NCBI GenBank assembly: GCA_913009735.1
Contig: CAJVYU010000004.1
Span: 1-54,555, forward strand
Source: an uncultured Fidelibacterota bacterium
GTDB taxonomy: Bacteria; Fidelibacterota; Marinisomatia; Marinisomatales; TCS55
Direction: 5' to 3'
Length of the DNA: 54,555 nucleotides
Position numbers and translations under genes: made by a program. The notes beneath the pieces were generated by a model, which worked only from the letters and a program-made list of their open reading frames with translations, searched no databases and was not told the origin of the DNA. Positions 7,970 through 17,272 of this stretch are shown here, piece by piece (the first letter of the stretch is position 1; each line of letters opens with the position of its first letter).

Positions 7970-8860
7970 TCAAAGTTCAAGAGTGCTTTGTAAATAATTG
8001 ATCCTGTCACTAACATCTTCAACAGAACAGTTTAAAATCTTTTCTGCGCCAAACCCTTCAACACAAATGGACGCCAACGCAGAAGCCTGAATAATCGCCT
8101 CCACTTCATTTCCTCCAGCGGCTAAAATCCCGGAAAATGCACCAGCGAATACATCGCCGGCGCCGGTGGGATCAACAACTTTTTCTACCGGAAATGCTCC
8201 AACCCGGATTTGATCTCTCTCGTTGATAAACAGCGCCCCTTCACCGCCAAGTTTAACGATAACTTTCTCTAGTCCATAATTCAACAACTCCGTTCCTGCT
8301 TTTAGGGGATCTGAGTAATTCGTTAATAATTCTGCTTCACTTTCGTTCAGTAATAAAATGTTTGTCTTTTTTAGAACGTCTTCCAGTTGCGACCGGGTGG
8401 TATCAATCCAAAGGTTCATGGTATCCAGAATGAAAATATCTGCTTCAGACTGATTGATAATAGAAGTTTGAAGCTCGGGATGTATATTAGCCAGCAGTAC
8501 GGTCTTTACATCTTTATTCTCCTCGCATAATAACGGCTGAAAATTTCCGAAAACACCCAGATCCGTATATAAGGTTTCTCTTTCATCCCAATTATCTGAA
8601 TAACGCCCCCCCCAACTGAAAGTGGATCCTTCTACTTCCTGAAGATCTGTCAGGTTACTTGCAAGAGATTGATAAAGGTCTTTCCCTTCTTGTGGGAAAT
8701 CTGATCCAATGATGCCCACCACATGGCAAGGGACAAACCGATGGGCGGCAATCAATGCATATGTTACTGAACCACCAAGGATATTCTCTCTCCGAGCCTC
8801 AGGGGTCTCTATGGTATCAATGGCAATTGAGCCGGCGATTAATAAAGAAGATTCAATCAT
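7970..8860 (-). CDS. PfkB/ribokinase-family carbohydrate kinase
   Basis: This sugar- or nucleoside-kinase of the PfkB superfamily has the N-terminal substrate lid with the GGSVTYALIAAHRF glycine motif and the C-terminal signature DPTGAGDVFAGAFSGILA, whose aspartate is the catalytic base. The length of about 296 residues is normal. The frame runs to a TTG at 8893, but the ATG at 8860 (MIESSLLIAGSIAIDTIETP) matches family N-termini, which begin near a VVGS/IAGS strand. The substrate cannot be assigned. Its start faces the divergent metallophosphatase gene at 8954. Confidence 0.88.
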   Translation of the reverse strand: MIESSLLIAGSIAIDTIETPEARRENILGGSVTYALIAAHRFVPCHVVGIIGSDFPQEGKDLYQSLASNLTDLQEVEGSTFSWGGRYSDNWDERETLYTDLGVFGNFQPLLCEENKDVKTVLLANIHPELQTSIINQSEADIFILDTMNLWIDTTRSQLEDVLKKTNILLLNESEAELLTNYSDPLKAGTELLNYGLEKVIVKLGGEGALFINERDQIRVGAFPVEKVVDPTGAGDVFAGAFSGILAAGGNEVEAIIQASALASICVEGFGAEKILNCSVEDVSDRINYLQSTLEL

Positions 8861-8953
8861 TTGCGGGCGGTAGTTTAAACGCTTATAATCCAATACAACA
8901 AGAAGAACCTTCGATCTTGTTTTATTAAGTTGTCTAGGGTATATTTTTCACTT

Positions 8954-9730
8954 ATGCCTACCAAAACTTTTGCAATAATAACGGATATTCATGCTAATGT
9001 GGCTTCATTGGAAAAAGCACTGGAGTTGATTGAAGATCATGATGATATTGATCAAAAAATATGTTTAGGAGACTGTTTTGCCCTGGGTCCTTCTCCAAAG
9101 GAAACGCTGGAAATCCTTATGTCCATAGAAAATTGCATTTTTATTCGCGGGAATCATGATCGCTATCTTATTGAACGACTTTGGGAACAGGAACAGCCCT
9201 CACTTGAGGGGATGAATCCAGACGATCCTATCTGCCAAGCCATTGTTGCTAATCAAGAATGGACAGCTGAGCAGGTGGGAGAACGAGGTGTCACATTCGC
9301 AAAATCCATGCATATTGCTTATCGAGAAATTGTAGATTCAACCCTGGTTGAGTTTACCCACGCTTGGTACCAACGCGATGACATGCCTCCAACCATGGGA
9401 GAAGCACTGAACTGGCGAAATAATGTACGGCATGCTCATCCGGATGTATCTCAATTTCTGTTTGTCCATGGCCACGTTCACATACCCCGGAATGAAACAA
9501 GTGAAAATTTGACAATCTTTTGCCAAGGCGCAACAGGACTTTCTTTCGATGAGGACACACGAGGTTCCGTTGCCTTCTTAACCCTTGGCAATGGTACTAT
9601 TGATTGGGATGTGGTGCGTTTTGATTATAACCAACAAGCCACCATTGACTTACTGGAAGAACGTAAACCGCCTTTTTATAAAAATCTCCAGAATACTATT
9701 CGTTACGCCACGATTCGTAACGATGTATAA
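8954..9730 (+). CDS. Calcineurin-like metallophosphatase
   Basis: This metallophosphatase of about 258 residues (YfcE/MJ0936-like) carries the metal ligands in order: DIHAN near the start, LGDCFALGP, RGNHDRYL, then a histidine in FTHAW and VHGHVHIP. Such enzymes cleave phosphomono- or diesters and the true substrate is unknown. The ATG at 8954 is preferred over a TTG at 8930 because it places the AIITDIHAN strand at the usual distance. It is transcribed away from the PfkB kinase, and a MITE copy starts 7 bp after its stop. Confidence 0.87.
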   Translation: MPTKTFAIITDIHANVASLEKALELIEDHDDIDQKICLGDCFALGPSPKETLEILMSIENCIFIRGNHDRYLIERLWEQEQPSLEGMNPDDPICQAIVANQEWTAEQVGERGVTFAKSMHIAYREIVDSTLVEFTHAWYQRDDMPPTMGEALNWRNNVRHAHPDVSQFLFVHGHVHIPRNETSENLTIFCQGATGLSFDEDTRGSVAFLTLGNGTIDWDVVRFDYNQQATIDLLEERKPPFYKNLQNTIRYATIRNDV

Positions 9731-9736
9731 GTATTA

Positions 9737-9897
9737 GAGACCTTTGCAAAACCTATAGCACAAATTAAAAAGTCTACAATTCGTCTGCTTTTCGTTAGAA
9801 AACTTATTCATAGCTGTGCTATTAATTGCATTTCCCCACCTTAATCAGACAAATTGTAACTCTTTTTTCTTTACACTTAAGGTTTCGCAAAGGTCTC
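9737..9897 (-). mobile_element. MITE-like element, copy R2 (reverse), upstream of the cysteine desulfurase
   Basis: A 161-bp copy that begins GAGACCTTTGCAAAACCT and ends with the inverted form GCAAAGGTCTC. It is bounded by a perfect 5-bp target duplication TATTA (9732-9736 and 9898-9902). It lies between the metallophosphatase stop and the cysteine desulfurase start, 44 bp upstream of the latter. Confidence 0.9.
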
Positions 9898-9940
9898 TAT
9901 TATTTTTTCGTAATTTCCATACATAAAATAACAGTATGTA

Positions 9941-11071
9941 ATGCACTATTTTGATCATAGCGCGACCACTCCCCTGCACCCTCAAGTAAAAAATCTCATG
10001 GATGAGGTCGGCGAACTCCATTTTGGTAATCCTTCAAGCGTCCACTCCTTTGGCAGAAAAGCAAGAGCCCTGATAGAAACAGCCCGGAAACAAATGGCAA
10101 CCGCCATTGGTTGTAAACCGCAGGAGATTATTTTCACCAGTGGAGGGACAGAAACCAATAATTTAGTATTGTGGGATGTGGCACGAAGTGATAAAAAACA
10201 TGTGGTTACATCAGTAATTGAACACCCGGCTATTTTAAAAACATTGGAAAATTTATCCGATTTTGGTGTGACATTTACATCTGTTGGTGTCGATGAAAAG
10301 GGGTTAGTTGATCCGCAGGATGTGGAAAATGCCATTACAGATGAAACAGGGCTAATTTCTATTATGCTGGCCAACAATGAGGTCGGAACAATTCAACCTA
10401 TCACGGATATCTCCGCTATCGCAAAACAACATAGTATTATGTTGCATTCTGATGCGGTTCAGGCGTTGGGTAAAATTCCTATTAATGTTAAAGAACTTGG
10501 GGTTGATTGCATGAGTTTTTCAGCCCATAAATTTTATGGACCTAAGGGTGTCGGTGCATTATTCATAAAAAATGGAATAAAGTTAAAACCGCTTATTTAT
10601 GGCGGCAGTCAGGAGCGAGCGATGCGGGCTGGGACGGAAAATACGATTGGGGTCACCGGTATGGGTCTAGCCGCAGAATTAGCTGCGAAAAATGTTGTAA
10701 CATCTGCAGATCATTTTCATTCATTAACTGAAACATTCAAAAAACAGTTAAAGAAAATTCTCCCCAATGCTGTTTATCATGGCCATCCGAACCATCATCT
10801 CCCCGGGTTGATCAGTGTTTCTTTTCCCGGTTACAGGAATGACTTGCTCATGGCTCATTTAGATCGCAGGGGAATCGCTGTTTCCAGCGGCTCGGCTTGT
10901 TCATCCGGTGATGTTAAACCGTCTAAAATATTATCTGCTATGAACGTGGATGACGATTTAAACATTTGCACGTTGAGAATCAGTTTTGGATTGGGAAACA
11001 CCCTCGAAGAAGTGACCATCCTAACGAAAGCCATCAATTCTTCCCTGGAACAAATTCGTTCCGCAGCCTAA
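9941..11071 (+). CDS. Cysteine desulfurase (NifS/IscS type)
   Basis: This pyridoxal-phosphate enzyme releases sulfur from cysteine as a protein-bound persulfide. Features are the N-terminal YFDHSATTPLHP, TSGGTETNN for the cofactor, the aldimine lysine in SFSAHKFYGPKG (about K197), and the flexible loop SSGSACSSGDVKPS with the persulfide cysteine (about C320). The 376-residue length is normal. It is followed after one base by mnmA, so its main job is probably sulfur supply for tRNA 2-thiouridine. The compact SGSACSSG loop resembles the NifS/IscS class rather than SufS. A specific symbol is not justified. Confidence 0.93.
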   Translation: MHYFDHSATTPLHPQVKNLMDEVGELHFGNPSSVHSFGRKARALIETARKQMATAIGCKPQEIIFTSGGTETNNLVLWDVARSDKKHVVTSVIEHPAILKTLENLSDFGVTFTSVGVDEKGLVDPQDVENAITDETGLISIMLANNEVGTIQPITDISAIAKQHSIMLHSDAVQALGKIPINVKELGVDCMSFSAHKFYGPKGVGALFIKNGIKLKPLIYGGSQERAMRAGTENTIGVTGMGLAAELAAKNVVTSADHFHSLTETFKKQLKKILPNAVYHGHPNHHLPGLISVSFPGYRNDLLMAHLDRRGIAVSSGSACSSGDVKPSKILSAMNVDDDLNICTLRISFGLGNTLEEVTILTKAINSSLEQIRSAA

Positions 11072-11072
11072 T

Positions 11073-12146
11073 ATGTCTGAAAAAATTGTCGTTGGTATGA
11101 GTGGCGGCGTGGACAGCGCAGTATCCGCTCTTCTATTAAAAGAAAAAGGATTTGACGTTGAATGTGTCTTTATGAAAAACTGGGAAGAAGACAGCGAATA
11201 CTGCACCACTGAACAGGATTATAAAGACGCCCTCATGGCAAGTGAGTATCTGGATTTACCACTGCGCACGGTTAATTTTACACACGAGTACAAAGATCGT
11301 GTTTTCAATCTTTTTCTTAAAGAATATGCCGCCGGAAGAACACCGAATCCAGACACGCTATGTAATAAAGAAATCAAGTTTAAGGCTTTTCTTGAATATG
11401 CTTTGGCTTTGGGAGCAAACCGTATTGCCACCGGGCATTATGCTAAAATTGAAAGAACCAATGGATCAATTAATTTGCTAAAAGGAGCAGATAAAAAAAA
11501 AGATCAAAGCTATTTTCTTTATATGTTAAATAAACATCAGTTGGATAAGGCTATTTTCCCTTTAGGGGATGTAACCAAAAAAGACGTTCGAACGATTGCA
11601 AAAGAAAGAGGATTACCTAACTATAATCGAAAAGATAGTACCGGGGTATGTTTTATCGGGGAACGCGATTTTAAGGAATTCCTTCTTCAATATTTTAAAT
11701 TAAACCCCGGGGATATCGTAACGGATGATAATAAAATTGTTGGCCGGCATGACGGCTTGACGTTTTATACATTGGGACAACGTCAGGGATTGGGAATTGG
11801 CGGCGGATATGGTTTTAAGGAAGAACCGTGGTATGTTGTCAATAAGGATATAGAAAATAATAAGTTGATTGTTGTCCAGGGTCATGATCACCCGGCCCTG
11901 TTTCATAAAGAATTGATTATCAACAATTTGCATTGGGTCAGCGGGAAATGCCCTGAAAAAACTGAACTATCTGCAAAAATCCGCTACAGGCAACGTGATA
12001 AAAAATGCACCATAATTAAATGTAACAAAAATGAATTAATTGTTGAATTCGAAGAACCCCAATTCGCTGTTACGCCGGGGCAGGCAACTGTATTCTATGA
12101 TGGGGATATTTGCTTAGGCGGAGGTAAAATAAAATCACGGAACTAA
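11073..12146 (+). CDS. mnmA: tRNA-specific 2-thiouridylase MnmA
   Basis: MnmA adenylates and thiolates U34 of the tRNAs for Lys, Glu and Gln. The PP-loop SGGVDS is at residues 10-15, the catalytic cysteine in NPDTLCNKEIKF is C97, and the second, persulfide-carrying cysteine in STGVCFIGER is C193. The domain order (PP-loop ATPase, central domain, C-terminal beta-barrel ending FYDGDICLGGG) and 357 residues are standard. It directly follows its likely sulfur donor, the cysteine desulfurase. Both tRNA-Lys genes in the window could supply substrates, the TTT isoacceptor being the modified one. Confidence 0.96.
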   Translation: MSEKIVVGMSGGVDSAVSALLLKEKGFDVECVFMKNWEEDSEYCTTEQDYKDALMASEYLDLPLRTVNFTHEYKDRVFNLFLKEYAAGRTPNPDTLCNKEIKFKAFLEYALALGANRIATGHYAKIERTNGSINLLKGADKKKDQSYFLYMLNKHQLDKAIFPLGDVTKKDVRTIAKERGLPNYNRKDSTGVCFIGERDFKEFLLQYFKLNPGDIVTDDNKIVGRHDGLTFYTLGQRQGLGIGGGYGFKEEPWYVVNKDIENNKLIVVQGHDHPALFHKELIINNLHWVSGKCPEKTELSAKIRYRQRDKKCTIIKCNKNELIVEFEEPQFAVTPGQATVFYDGDICLGGGKIKSRN

Positions 12147-12154
12147 TTTTTCTT

Positions 12155-12314
12155 GAATGCTGTACAAAACCTGATGTGTGAAGAAAAAAGAAGAAAAACT
12201 TGTCTAATGAAGGCGGGGAATGCTGTCAATAGCGAAGCTATGGCCAAATTTCCCAACAAAAAGCAGATAAATTTTACTCTTTTTAATTTGTGCAGTAGGT
12301 TTCGCAAAGCATTC
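12155..12314 (+). mobile_element. MITE-like element, copy R3 (forward), 8 bp after mnmA
   Basis: A 160-bp copy starting GAATGCTGTACAAAACCTG and ending CGCAAAGCATTC. The outer bases GAATGC/GCATTC have co-varied to stay complementary. Flanks are T-rich and the 5-bp duplication is unclear. A long open frame starting inside this copy runs in frame into the next gene and would mislead automatic start calling. Confidence 0.82.
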
Positions 12315-12365
12315 TTTTTTAATTGGGGGATTGCAAAAAGGGTTAATTCAAGCGAAATTATTACG

Positions 12366-12821
12366 GTGAAAAAACATACACATAAATCAAATTGCTTCAT
12401 TTTTATACTAATCGCAGCAATTGCAATTCCGGCATTTGGACAATTTAGAAGCGACATCCCGCTGACAAATATCCGTGAATCCATTGCCGGAAAGACGGAA
12501 TTTGCTTCATTATTTGACCCTAATCGATATCAAATGAATCATAGTTTTTCTATGTCTTTTTTATCCATGAATGGTGCACCTGTCAGTGTGGGTGCTTACA
12601 CAAATTCTTTTTCGTTCGCCATTTCACCAAATATGATTCTGAATACACAAGTCAGTTTGGTTCAGCCTTCAATGGGGGGCATCAACAATCAAGGGCAGTT
12701 ATTTTATAATGTCGGGCTGGATTATAAGGTATCCGAAAATAGTTTATTCAGTTTTAAAATCAATAATTATCCCACATATTATCAAAGATCAAACCAATAC
12801 TATCACTTAAGAGGTTATTAA
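12366..12821 (+). CDS. Exported hypothetical protein
   Basis: A 151-residue protein if read from the GTG at 12366. That start gives a textbook signal peptide (KKHTHKSN, then a hydrophobic core ending AIPAFGQF), whereas the frame upstream is MITE sequence. The mature part is rich in Ser, Asn and aromatic residues with alternating patterns (FSMSFLSMNGAPVSVGAY, LFYNVGLDYKVSENSLFSFKI) that suggest an outer-membrane or surface beta-strand protein. I do not recognise the family. It is followed closely by the LytR_C gene and is probably co-transcribed with it. Confidence 0.65.
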   Translation: MKKHTHKSNCFIFILIAAIAIPAFGQFRSDIPLTNIRESIAGKTEFASLFDPNRYQMNHSFSMSFLSMNGAPVSVGAYTNSFSFAISPNMILNTQVSLVQPSMGGINNQGQLFYNVGLDYKVSENSLFSFKINNYPTYYQRSNQYYHLRGY

Positions 12822-12824
12822 TTC

Positions 12825-13394
12825 TTGGCAAAAATAAAACGTCGGAAAAAGAACAGTCTCCTATTTGATTCTCGTATCAGCAGGCCGAAAAAACGTAAGG
12901 ACATCCAAGGAACGATTGTCAATTCAGCAATTGTAATTTTATCATTGTTGCTTGTAGCCTTTATTTTTTCCTTCTCAAACCGACAAGTCCAAAACGGTGT
13001 TCCAATCGAAGTAACATTTCCGGCAATACAAGATACTCCTAAGCTGGCTGTTGAGATTTATGAACAAAATCCAATTATGGATATTGAAGTTGAAGTTTTA
13101 AACGGCTGCGGTATTCCAGGCATGGCGGGAAAAGTATCTGATTTCTTAAGAGCCAAACAATTTGACGTGGTCCGGTCAGAAAACGCTGATCATTATAATT
13201 ATGATCAAACATTAATCATTTTAAGAAATGAAAATTTTGATGGTTTAAAGAAAATTGCAGATCTTTTCGCAATGGATGAAAAAAAGGATCCTCGTGTGAA
13301 ACATTTGCCGGATGATCAATTAAAGGTAGATATTACTATCATACTTGGGAAAGATATTTCCAAAATAAAACCATTCGTCGAATTTATTCAATAA
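12825..13394 (+). CDS. LytR_C-domain membrane protein
   Basis: A 189-residue protein with a basic N-terminus, one transmembrane helix (about residues 32-49, TIVNSAIVILSLLLVAFIF) and a C-terminal LytR_C domain (IDIEVEVLNGCGIPGMAGKVSDFLRAKQFDVV.. and later TIILGKD). LytR_C domains occur in envelope proteins linked to cell-wall polymer attachment, but here there is no LCP catalytic domain. The start is TTG at 12825, four bases after the previous stop, with GAGG ten bases upstream. The role is not established. The position before rsfS suggests a housekeeping operon. Confidence 0.8.
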   Translation: MAKIKRRKKNSLLFDSRISRPKKRKDIQGTIVNSAIVILSLLLVAFIFSFSNRQVQNGVPIEVTFPAIQDTPKLAVEIYEQNPIMDIEVEVLNGCGIPGMAGKVSDFLRAKQFDVVRSENADHYNYDQTLIILRNENFDGLKKIADLFAMDEKKDPRVKHLPDDQLKVDITIILGKDISKIKPFVEFIQ

Positions 13395-13396
13395 CA

Positions 13397-13789
13397 TTGT
13401 CTTCCCCTTCTTCTTTGACTGACGAAGCCAGTATTCTTTCGGAAGCGATTGCCAGGTTGGCATTAGAAAAAACTGCCGAAAATGTCATCTCTCTGGATGT
13501 TAGAAAGATTACCAGTCTAACAGATTTTTTCATTATTTGTTCAGCCGATACCGATATTCAAGTAAAAGCCATCTCCGATAATATCCGTAAAAACACTGAA
13601 CACAAGCCGTGGAGGATTGAAGGATATGAACAGTTAAATTGGGTTTTATTGGATTATATCGATGTGGTTGTTCATATTTTCAAAACAAAAGAACGAGAAT
13701 ATTATAATCTGGAGAGTCTTTGGGCGGATGCTCCATTAACTGAATATAACGATGAACCTGAAAACATATCTTCAAACAAAAATATCTGA
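13397..13789 (+). CDS. rsfS: Ribosomal silencing factor RsfS
   Basis: RsfS binds uL14 on the large ribosomal subunit and blocks subunit joining under starvation. The 130-residue protein shows the family pattern: DVRKITSLTDFFIICSADTDIQVKAISDNI, the HKPWRIEGYEQLNWVLLDYIDVVVHIFKTKEREYYNLESLWADA core with the conserved RxYYxLExLWxDA ending. No ATG exists before the domain, so a TTG at 13397 is the likely start. Its 3' end overlaps argS by 38 bases. Confidence 0.93.
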   Translation: MSSPSSLTDEASILSEAIARLALEKTAENVISLDVRKITSLTDFFIICSADTDIQVKAISDNIRKNTEHKPWRIEGYEQLNWVLLDYIDVVVHIFKTKEREYYNLESLWADAPLTEYNDEPENISSNKNI

Positions 13790-15380
13790 AGCAGCTAAAT
13801 TAGCTGATCTTACACCTGATTTCATCCTGATAACATCTTCAAAAGATGAGCAACATGGCGACTTATCCTCCAGCGTTGCTTTATCACTGGCAAAAACGGC
13901 TAAAAAGCCGCCAATAGAAATTGCAGAGAAAATTATCCATTATCTTGATAAGAATGATGAATTCATCGCGGATATTTTTGTTTCACCCCCAGGGTTTATC
14001 AACTTCAAGATACACTCTTCCTATTATCAATCTCTGGTCACAGAAATTCTAAAGTCAGGAGATTCATTTGGGAAAACGGATATTGGCGTCGGCAAGACTG
14101 CTAATGTTGAATTTGTAAGCGCAAACCCCACGGGTCCGTTAACGGTGGGCCACGGACGACAGGCTGTTCTGGGTGATACCGTCGCAAATATTTTGGAATG
14201 GCATAGCTTTAATGTTACCCGGGAATACTATTTTAATAATGCCGGACGCCAGATGCGCTTATTAGCCGAATCCGTGGAGGCACGATATAGGGAATTAATA
14301 GACGGAGATGTAAATTTTCCTGAAGATGGCTACCAGGGCAATTATATCAAAGAAATAGCTTCCGACATTTTAAATGAGCTGGGGAAAGATCTTAAAAATG
14401 GAGAAGAGCTTTTTCGTAAGAAAGCCGAAGAAGCTATTTTTAATGATATTAAATCTTCGTTAAATCAATTAGGTGTTATCCATGATCAATTCTCAAATGA
14501 AAAAACATTTTATGAGACTGGCGCAATTGATAAAACAATATCTGAATTAAAAGGAAAAGAGCTCATATATGAAGCTGATGGCGCCACATGGTTTAAAACC
14601 ACATCATTAGGAATGGATCAGGATCGTGTATTAATTAAAAGCACCGGCGAGCCCACCTACCGTCTTCCTGATATTGCGTATCATATTAATAAAGTAGAGC
14701 GGGGATTTGATTTCATTATTGATATTTTTGGCTCTGATCATGTGGATACATACCCGGATGTATTAGCGGCAGTGGGTGCGCTTGGTTATAACACAGATCA
14801 TTTTAAAGTGCTTATTCATCAATTTGTCACATTATTGAAAAAGGGTCAAAAAGTTAAAATGTCTACCAGAAAAGCTGATTTTGTGACATTGAAAGAATTA
14901 ATAGATGATGTTGGTGTTGATGTGGTTCGCTATTTTTTTATTATGCGCAGTATGAATTCTCATCTCAATTTTGATTTGGATCTGGCAGCGGACCAGTCTG
15001 ATAAAAACCCTGTCTTTTATTTACAATACGCCCATGCAAGGATTTGCAATATCATAAAGCATGGTGAAAGTCTTGGCGTAAATCCTCATGCAAATTTTGA
15101 TGCATCATTACTAAATCATAAAGCAGAGTTAGAATTATTGAAAACAACCGATCAATTCACAGACATAATGGAAATCGCTTATAAAACGCTGGAGCCTCAG
15201 GGGATTGCTAATTATTTACAAGACTTGGCAACAAAATTTCACAAATTTTATAGCGAGTGTAGGGTCATAACGGATAATCATGAATTGACATCAGCGAGGA
15301 TAGCTCTTATCAATGCTGTAAAAGTGATTTTGTCAAATGGATTAAAGGTTCTTGGAATTACCACTCCAGAACGAATGTAA
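13752..15380 (+). CDS. argS: Arginyl-tRNA synthetase
   Basis: This class I aminoacyl-tRNA synthetase charges tRNA-Arg. It has the N-terminal additional domain (residues 1-85), the HIGH-box version VGHG (about 132-135) preceded by FVSANPTGPLT, the GSDHVDTYPDV segment, and KMSTRKAD (about 369-376) as the KMSK equivalent. The C-terminal anticodon-binding DALR domain ends VLGITTPERM. At 542 residues it has normal length. The ATG at 13752 lies inside rsfS, implying translational coupling. Confidence 0.96.
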   Translation: MNLKTYLQTKISEAAKLADLTPDFILITSSKDEQHGDLSSSVALSLAKTAKKPPIEIAEKIIHYLDKNDEFIADIFVSPPGFINFKIHSSYYQSLVTEILKSGDSFGKTDIGVGKTANVEFVSANPTGPLTVGHGRQAVLGDTVANILEWHSFNVTREYYFNNAGRQMRLLAESVEARYRELIDGDVNFPEDGYQGNYIKEIASDILNELGKDLKNGEELFRKKAEEAIFNDIKSSLNQLGVIHDQFSNEKTFYETGAIDKTISELKGKELIYEADGATWFKTTSLGMDQDRVLIKSTGEPTYRLPDIAYHINKVERGFDFIIDIFGSDHVDTYPDVLAAVGALGYNTDHFKVLIHQFVTLLKKGQKVKMSTRKADFVTLKELIDDVGVDVVRYFFIMRSMNSHLNFDLDLAADQSDKNPVFYLQYAHARICNIIKHGESLGVNPHANFDASLLNHKAELELLKTTDQFTDIMEIAYKTLEPQGIANYLQDLATKFHKFYSECRVITDNHELTSARIALINAVKVILSNGLKVLGITTPERM

Positions 15381-15750
15381 TATGTTTATTAATTTGGTGA
15401 TAGATAGTCGCCCGCCTGCCACTTCAAAATTATTTATATTGGGGCAGGTAATAGATACCTATTATTCAAGACTGGTTTAAAGATTGAAACGGATGATTTT
15501 TCGTAATTATTTACCGTGAGTTGGCAATTCTTTACGTTTTATATTTTGTGAGAGATGAATAAATGTGTATAATAAAGTTTTTGCGAATCATACGATTAAT
15601 ATCTGCCGGAGTAATAATATATTCAACACCGAATTTGATTTTTAATATTGTGTCTCTCTACTCTTTTCTCACTTGTCAATCCATTGGGAATCACACCCGT
15701 ATTTCTTGCCATGACGGAAGGATATAATCAACAGGACCGTGTATTGATTG
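15381..15750. other. Intergenic gap between argS and the U32 gene
   Basis: No convincing coding region is seen in these 370 bases. They hold a 36-bp sequence (15409-15444) repeated in inverted orientation inside MITE copy R6 and AT-rich sequence. The two flanking genes converge here. Confidence 0.6.
15409..15444 (-). repeat. 36-bp repeat shared with MITE copy R6
   Basis: The reverse complement of this segment is identical over 36 bases to 42307-42342. Its ends are GC-rich and partly complementary (GCCTGCC near one end, GGGGCAGG just past the other), with an AT-rich middle. It looks like a small palindromic mobile repeat. Confidence 0.75.
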
Positions 15751-17100
15751 TCATCCATTGAACAATAATTTTTTCTCTTCATCGTAGAGGGTTCGACGTA
15801 GGATAGCAAATTCTCCCGGATTATTTTCTAATGGGAATGCTCCTCTCCCGGCTCCGCCATGAATCCAATCAACACGTTTCTCTTTTCCATTTCGCAGTTC
15901 TGAAACTTGGACAGTTGTTTTACCGTCCGGAGTAAAAATTTCAATATCAGTTCCCACCCCAAGCTTATTTTTAATATCAAACCATAATAAGCCGCTTGTT
16001 TGATTCCAGCTACAATTCATTCCCACCGCTTTGTGGGTTCGCTCCACGGATCTATTGTCATAGTAATTTTCACCAAATTCTCTGGGGTTTCTTGTGTAAA
16101 ATCCGGTCGTATAACCCCGGTTGGACAAGGCCATCAAATCGTTCAGTATGGTTGAATCAAAGGGCTTCCCACCGACCATGTCATCAATGGCTTTCCGATA
16201 GGACCGCGTCGCCATGGCGGCATAGTAAGCTGATTTCGTTCTTCCCTCGATTTTAAAACTCATGACACCTGCATCACGGATATCGCCCAAAAGTTCTACA
16301 GCGCAGAGGTCTTTTGCATTAAAGAGATAAGTTCCGTTTTCATCCTCTTCCAGTGGAAATTGTTCACCGGATCTTTCTTTTTCTTCAACAAAATACCCGC
16401 TTCCCGGATTTTTATAATGTTCTGTTGAAGATAAAGAGGTTTGATTTTTTTCTTTAGACAATAAGGATTCTGTGTGTTGTCCCAAACCATATTCCCATCG
16501 ACAAGAATTGGTGCAGGTTCCCTGGTTAGCATCTCTGTGATTCATATAATTGCTGATTAAACAACGACCGGAATAAGCAATACAGATTGCCCCGTGAACA
16601 AAGGATTCCAGTTCGATATTGGATACTTTTTCGTGAATTTCAGAGATTTCTTTCAGGCGAAGTTCTCTGGATAAGATAATCCGTTGCACGTCTTGATTTT
16701 TCCAGAAATCCACGGTTGTCCAATTGGTGGCATTCGCTTGTGTAGAAAGATGAACCGGTATATGGGGTATACGTTTTATAGCCTGATGTATTAATCCCGG
16801 ATCAGCCATAATTAACCCATCCGGTTCCCATTGAGCCATTTTTTCCAGCTCACGGATGAACCCGTCAACCTTGGTATTATGGGCATATATATTTAAAGTG
16901 AGATACACTTTTTTTCCTAGGCTATGAGCGTATCGGATCCCTTCAATTATTGAATCTTCCCGAAAATCATTTTCACGCGCTCGCAAGGAAAACCGGGGCA
17001 CGCCTGCATACACAGCGTCGGCACCGTAAGCAAATGCGTACTTCAGTTTTTCTAAATTACCTGCCGGGGATAGTAATTCTGGAATGATACCTGTTTTCAT
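15751..17100 (-). CDS. trhP: Peptidase U32 family protein, TrhP/YegQ-like tRNA hydroxylation protein
   Basis: The U32 signature ELESFVHGAICIAYSGRCLISNYMNHRDANQGTCTNSCRWEY is nearly identical in pattern to YegQ/TrhP, which is needed to form 5-hydroxyuridine at U34 of certain tRNAs from prephenate. The cysteines in this motif are thought to bind an iron-sulfur cluster. The N-terminus ELLSPAGNLEKLKYAFAYGADAVYAG is the barrel start of the family. The 449-residue length agrees. A somewhat polar stretch (about 215-250) interrupts the middle domain. Together with mnmA and mtaB it is a third anticodon-loop modification gene in the window. Confidence 0.88.
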   Translation of the reverse strand: MKTGIIPELLSPAGNLEKLKYAFAYGADAVYAGVPRFSLRARENDFREDSIIEGIRYAHSLGKKVYLTLNIYAHNTKVDGFIRELEKMAQWEPDGLIMADPGLIHQAIKRIPHIPVHLSTQANATNWTTVDFWKNQDVQRIILSRELRLKEISEIHEKVSNIELESFVHGAICIAYSGRCLISNYMNHRDANQGTCTNSCRWEYGLGQHTESLLSKEKNQTSLSSTEHYKNPGSGYFVEEKERSGEQFPLEEDENGTYLFNAKDLCAVELLGDIRDAGVMSFKIEGRTKSAYYAAMATRSYRKAIDDMVGGKPFDSTILNDLMALSNRGYTTGFYTRNPREFGENYYDNRSVERTHKAVGMNCSWNQTSGLLWFDIKNKLGVGTDIEIFTPDGKTTVQVSELRNGKEKRVDWIHGGAGRGAFPLENNPGEFAILRRTLYDEEKKLLFNG

Positions 17101-17272
17101 GGCTATGAAATTATAAAATAATCGGTATAATTAAGATTTATACCTGCTGTTGCTCTATTTCTAACAAATTTGGAGGGAGCGATTGTCCGATGGCCGCCGT
17201 AATAACATGTTGGCATGGTCTTAGACGCGGAATGAACTAAGTAATGAGTTCCTTAATTAACGAGTAAAAATC

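Noticed and set aside
12153-12365. N-terminal 71 residues of the long frame 12153-12821
   Set aside because: This part is translated MITE R3. The signal peptide begins at GTG 12366.
15451-15750. Possible degraded small gene on the minus strand after the U32 gene
   Set aside because: Short frames of about 30-40 codons exist, but none shows a recognisable domain or start signal.
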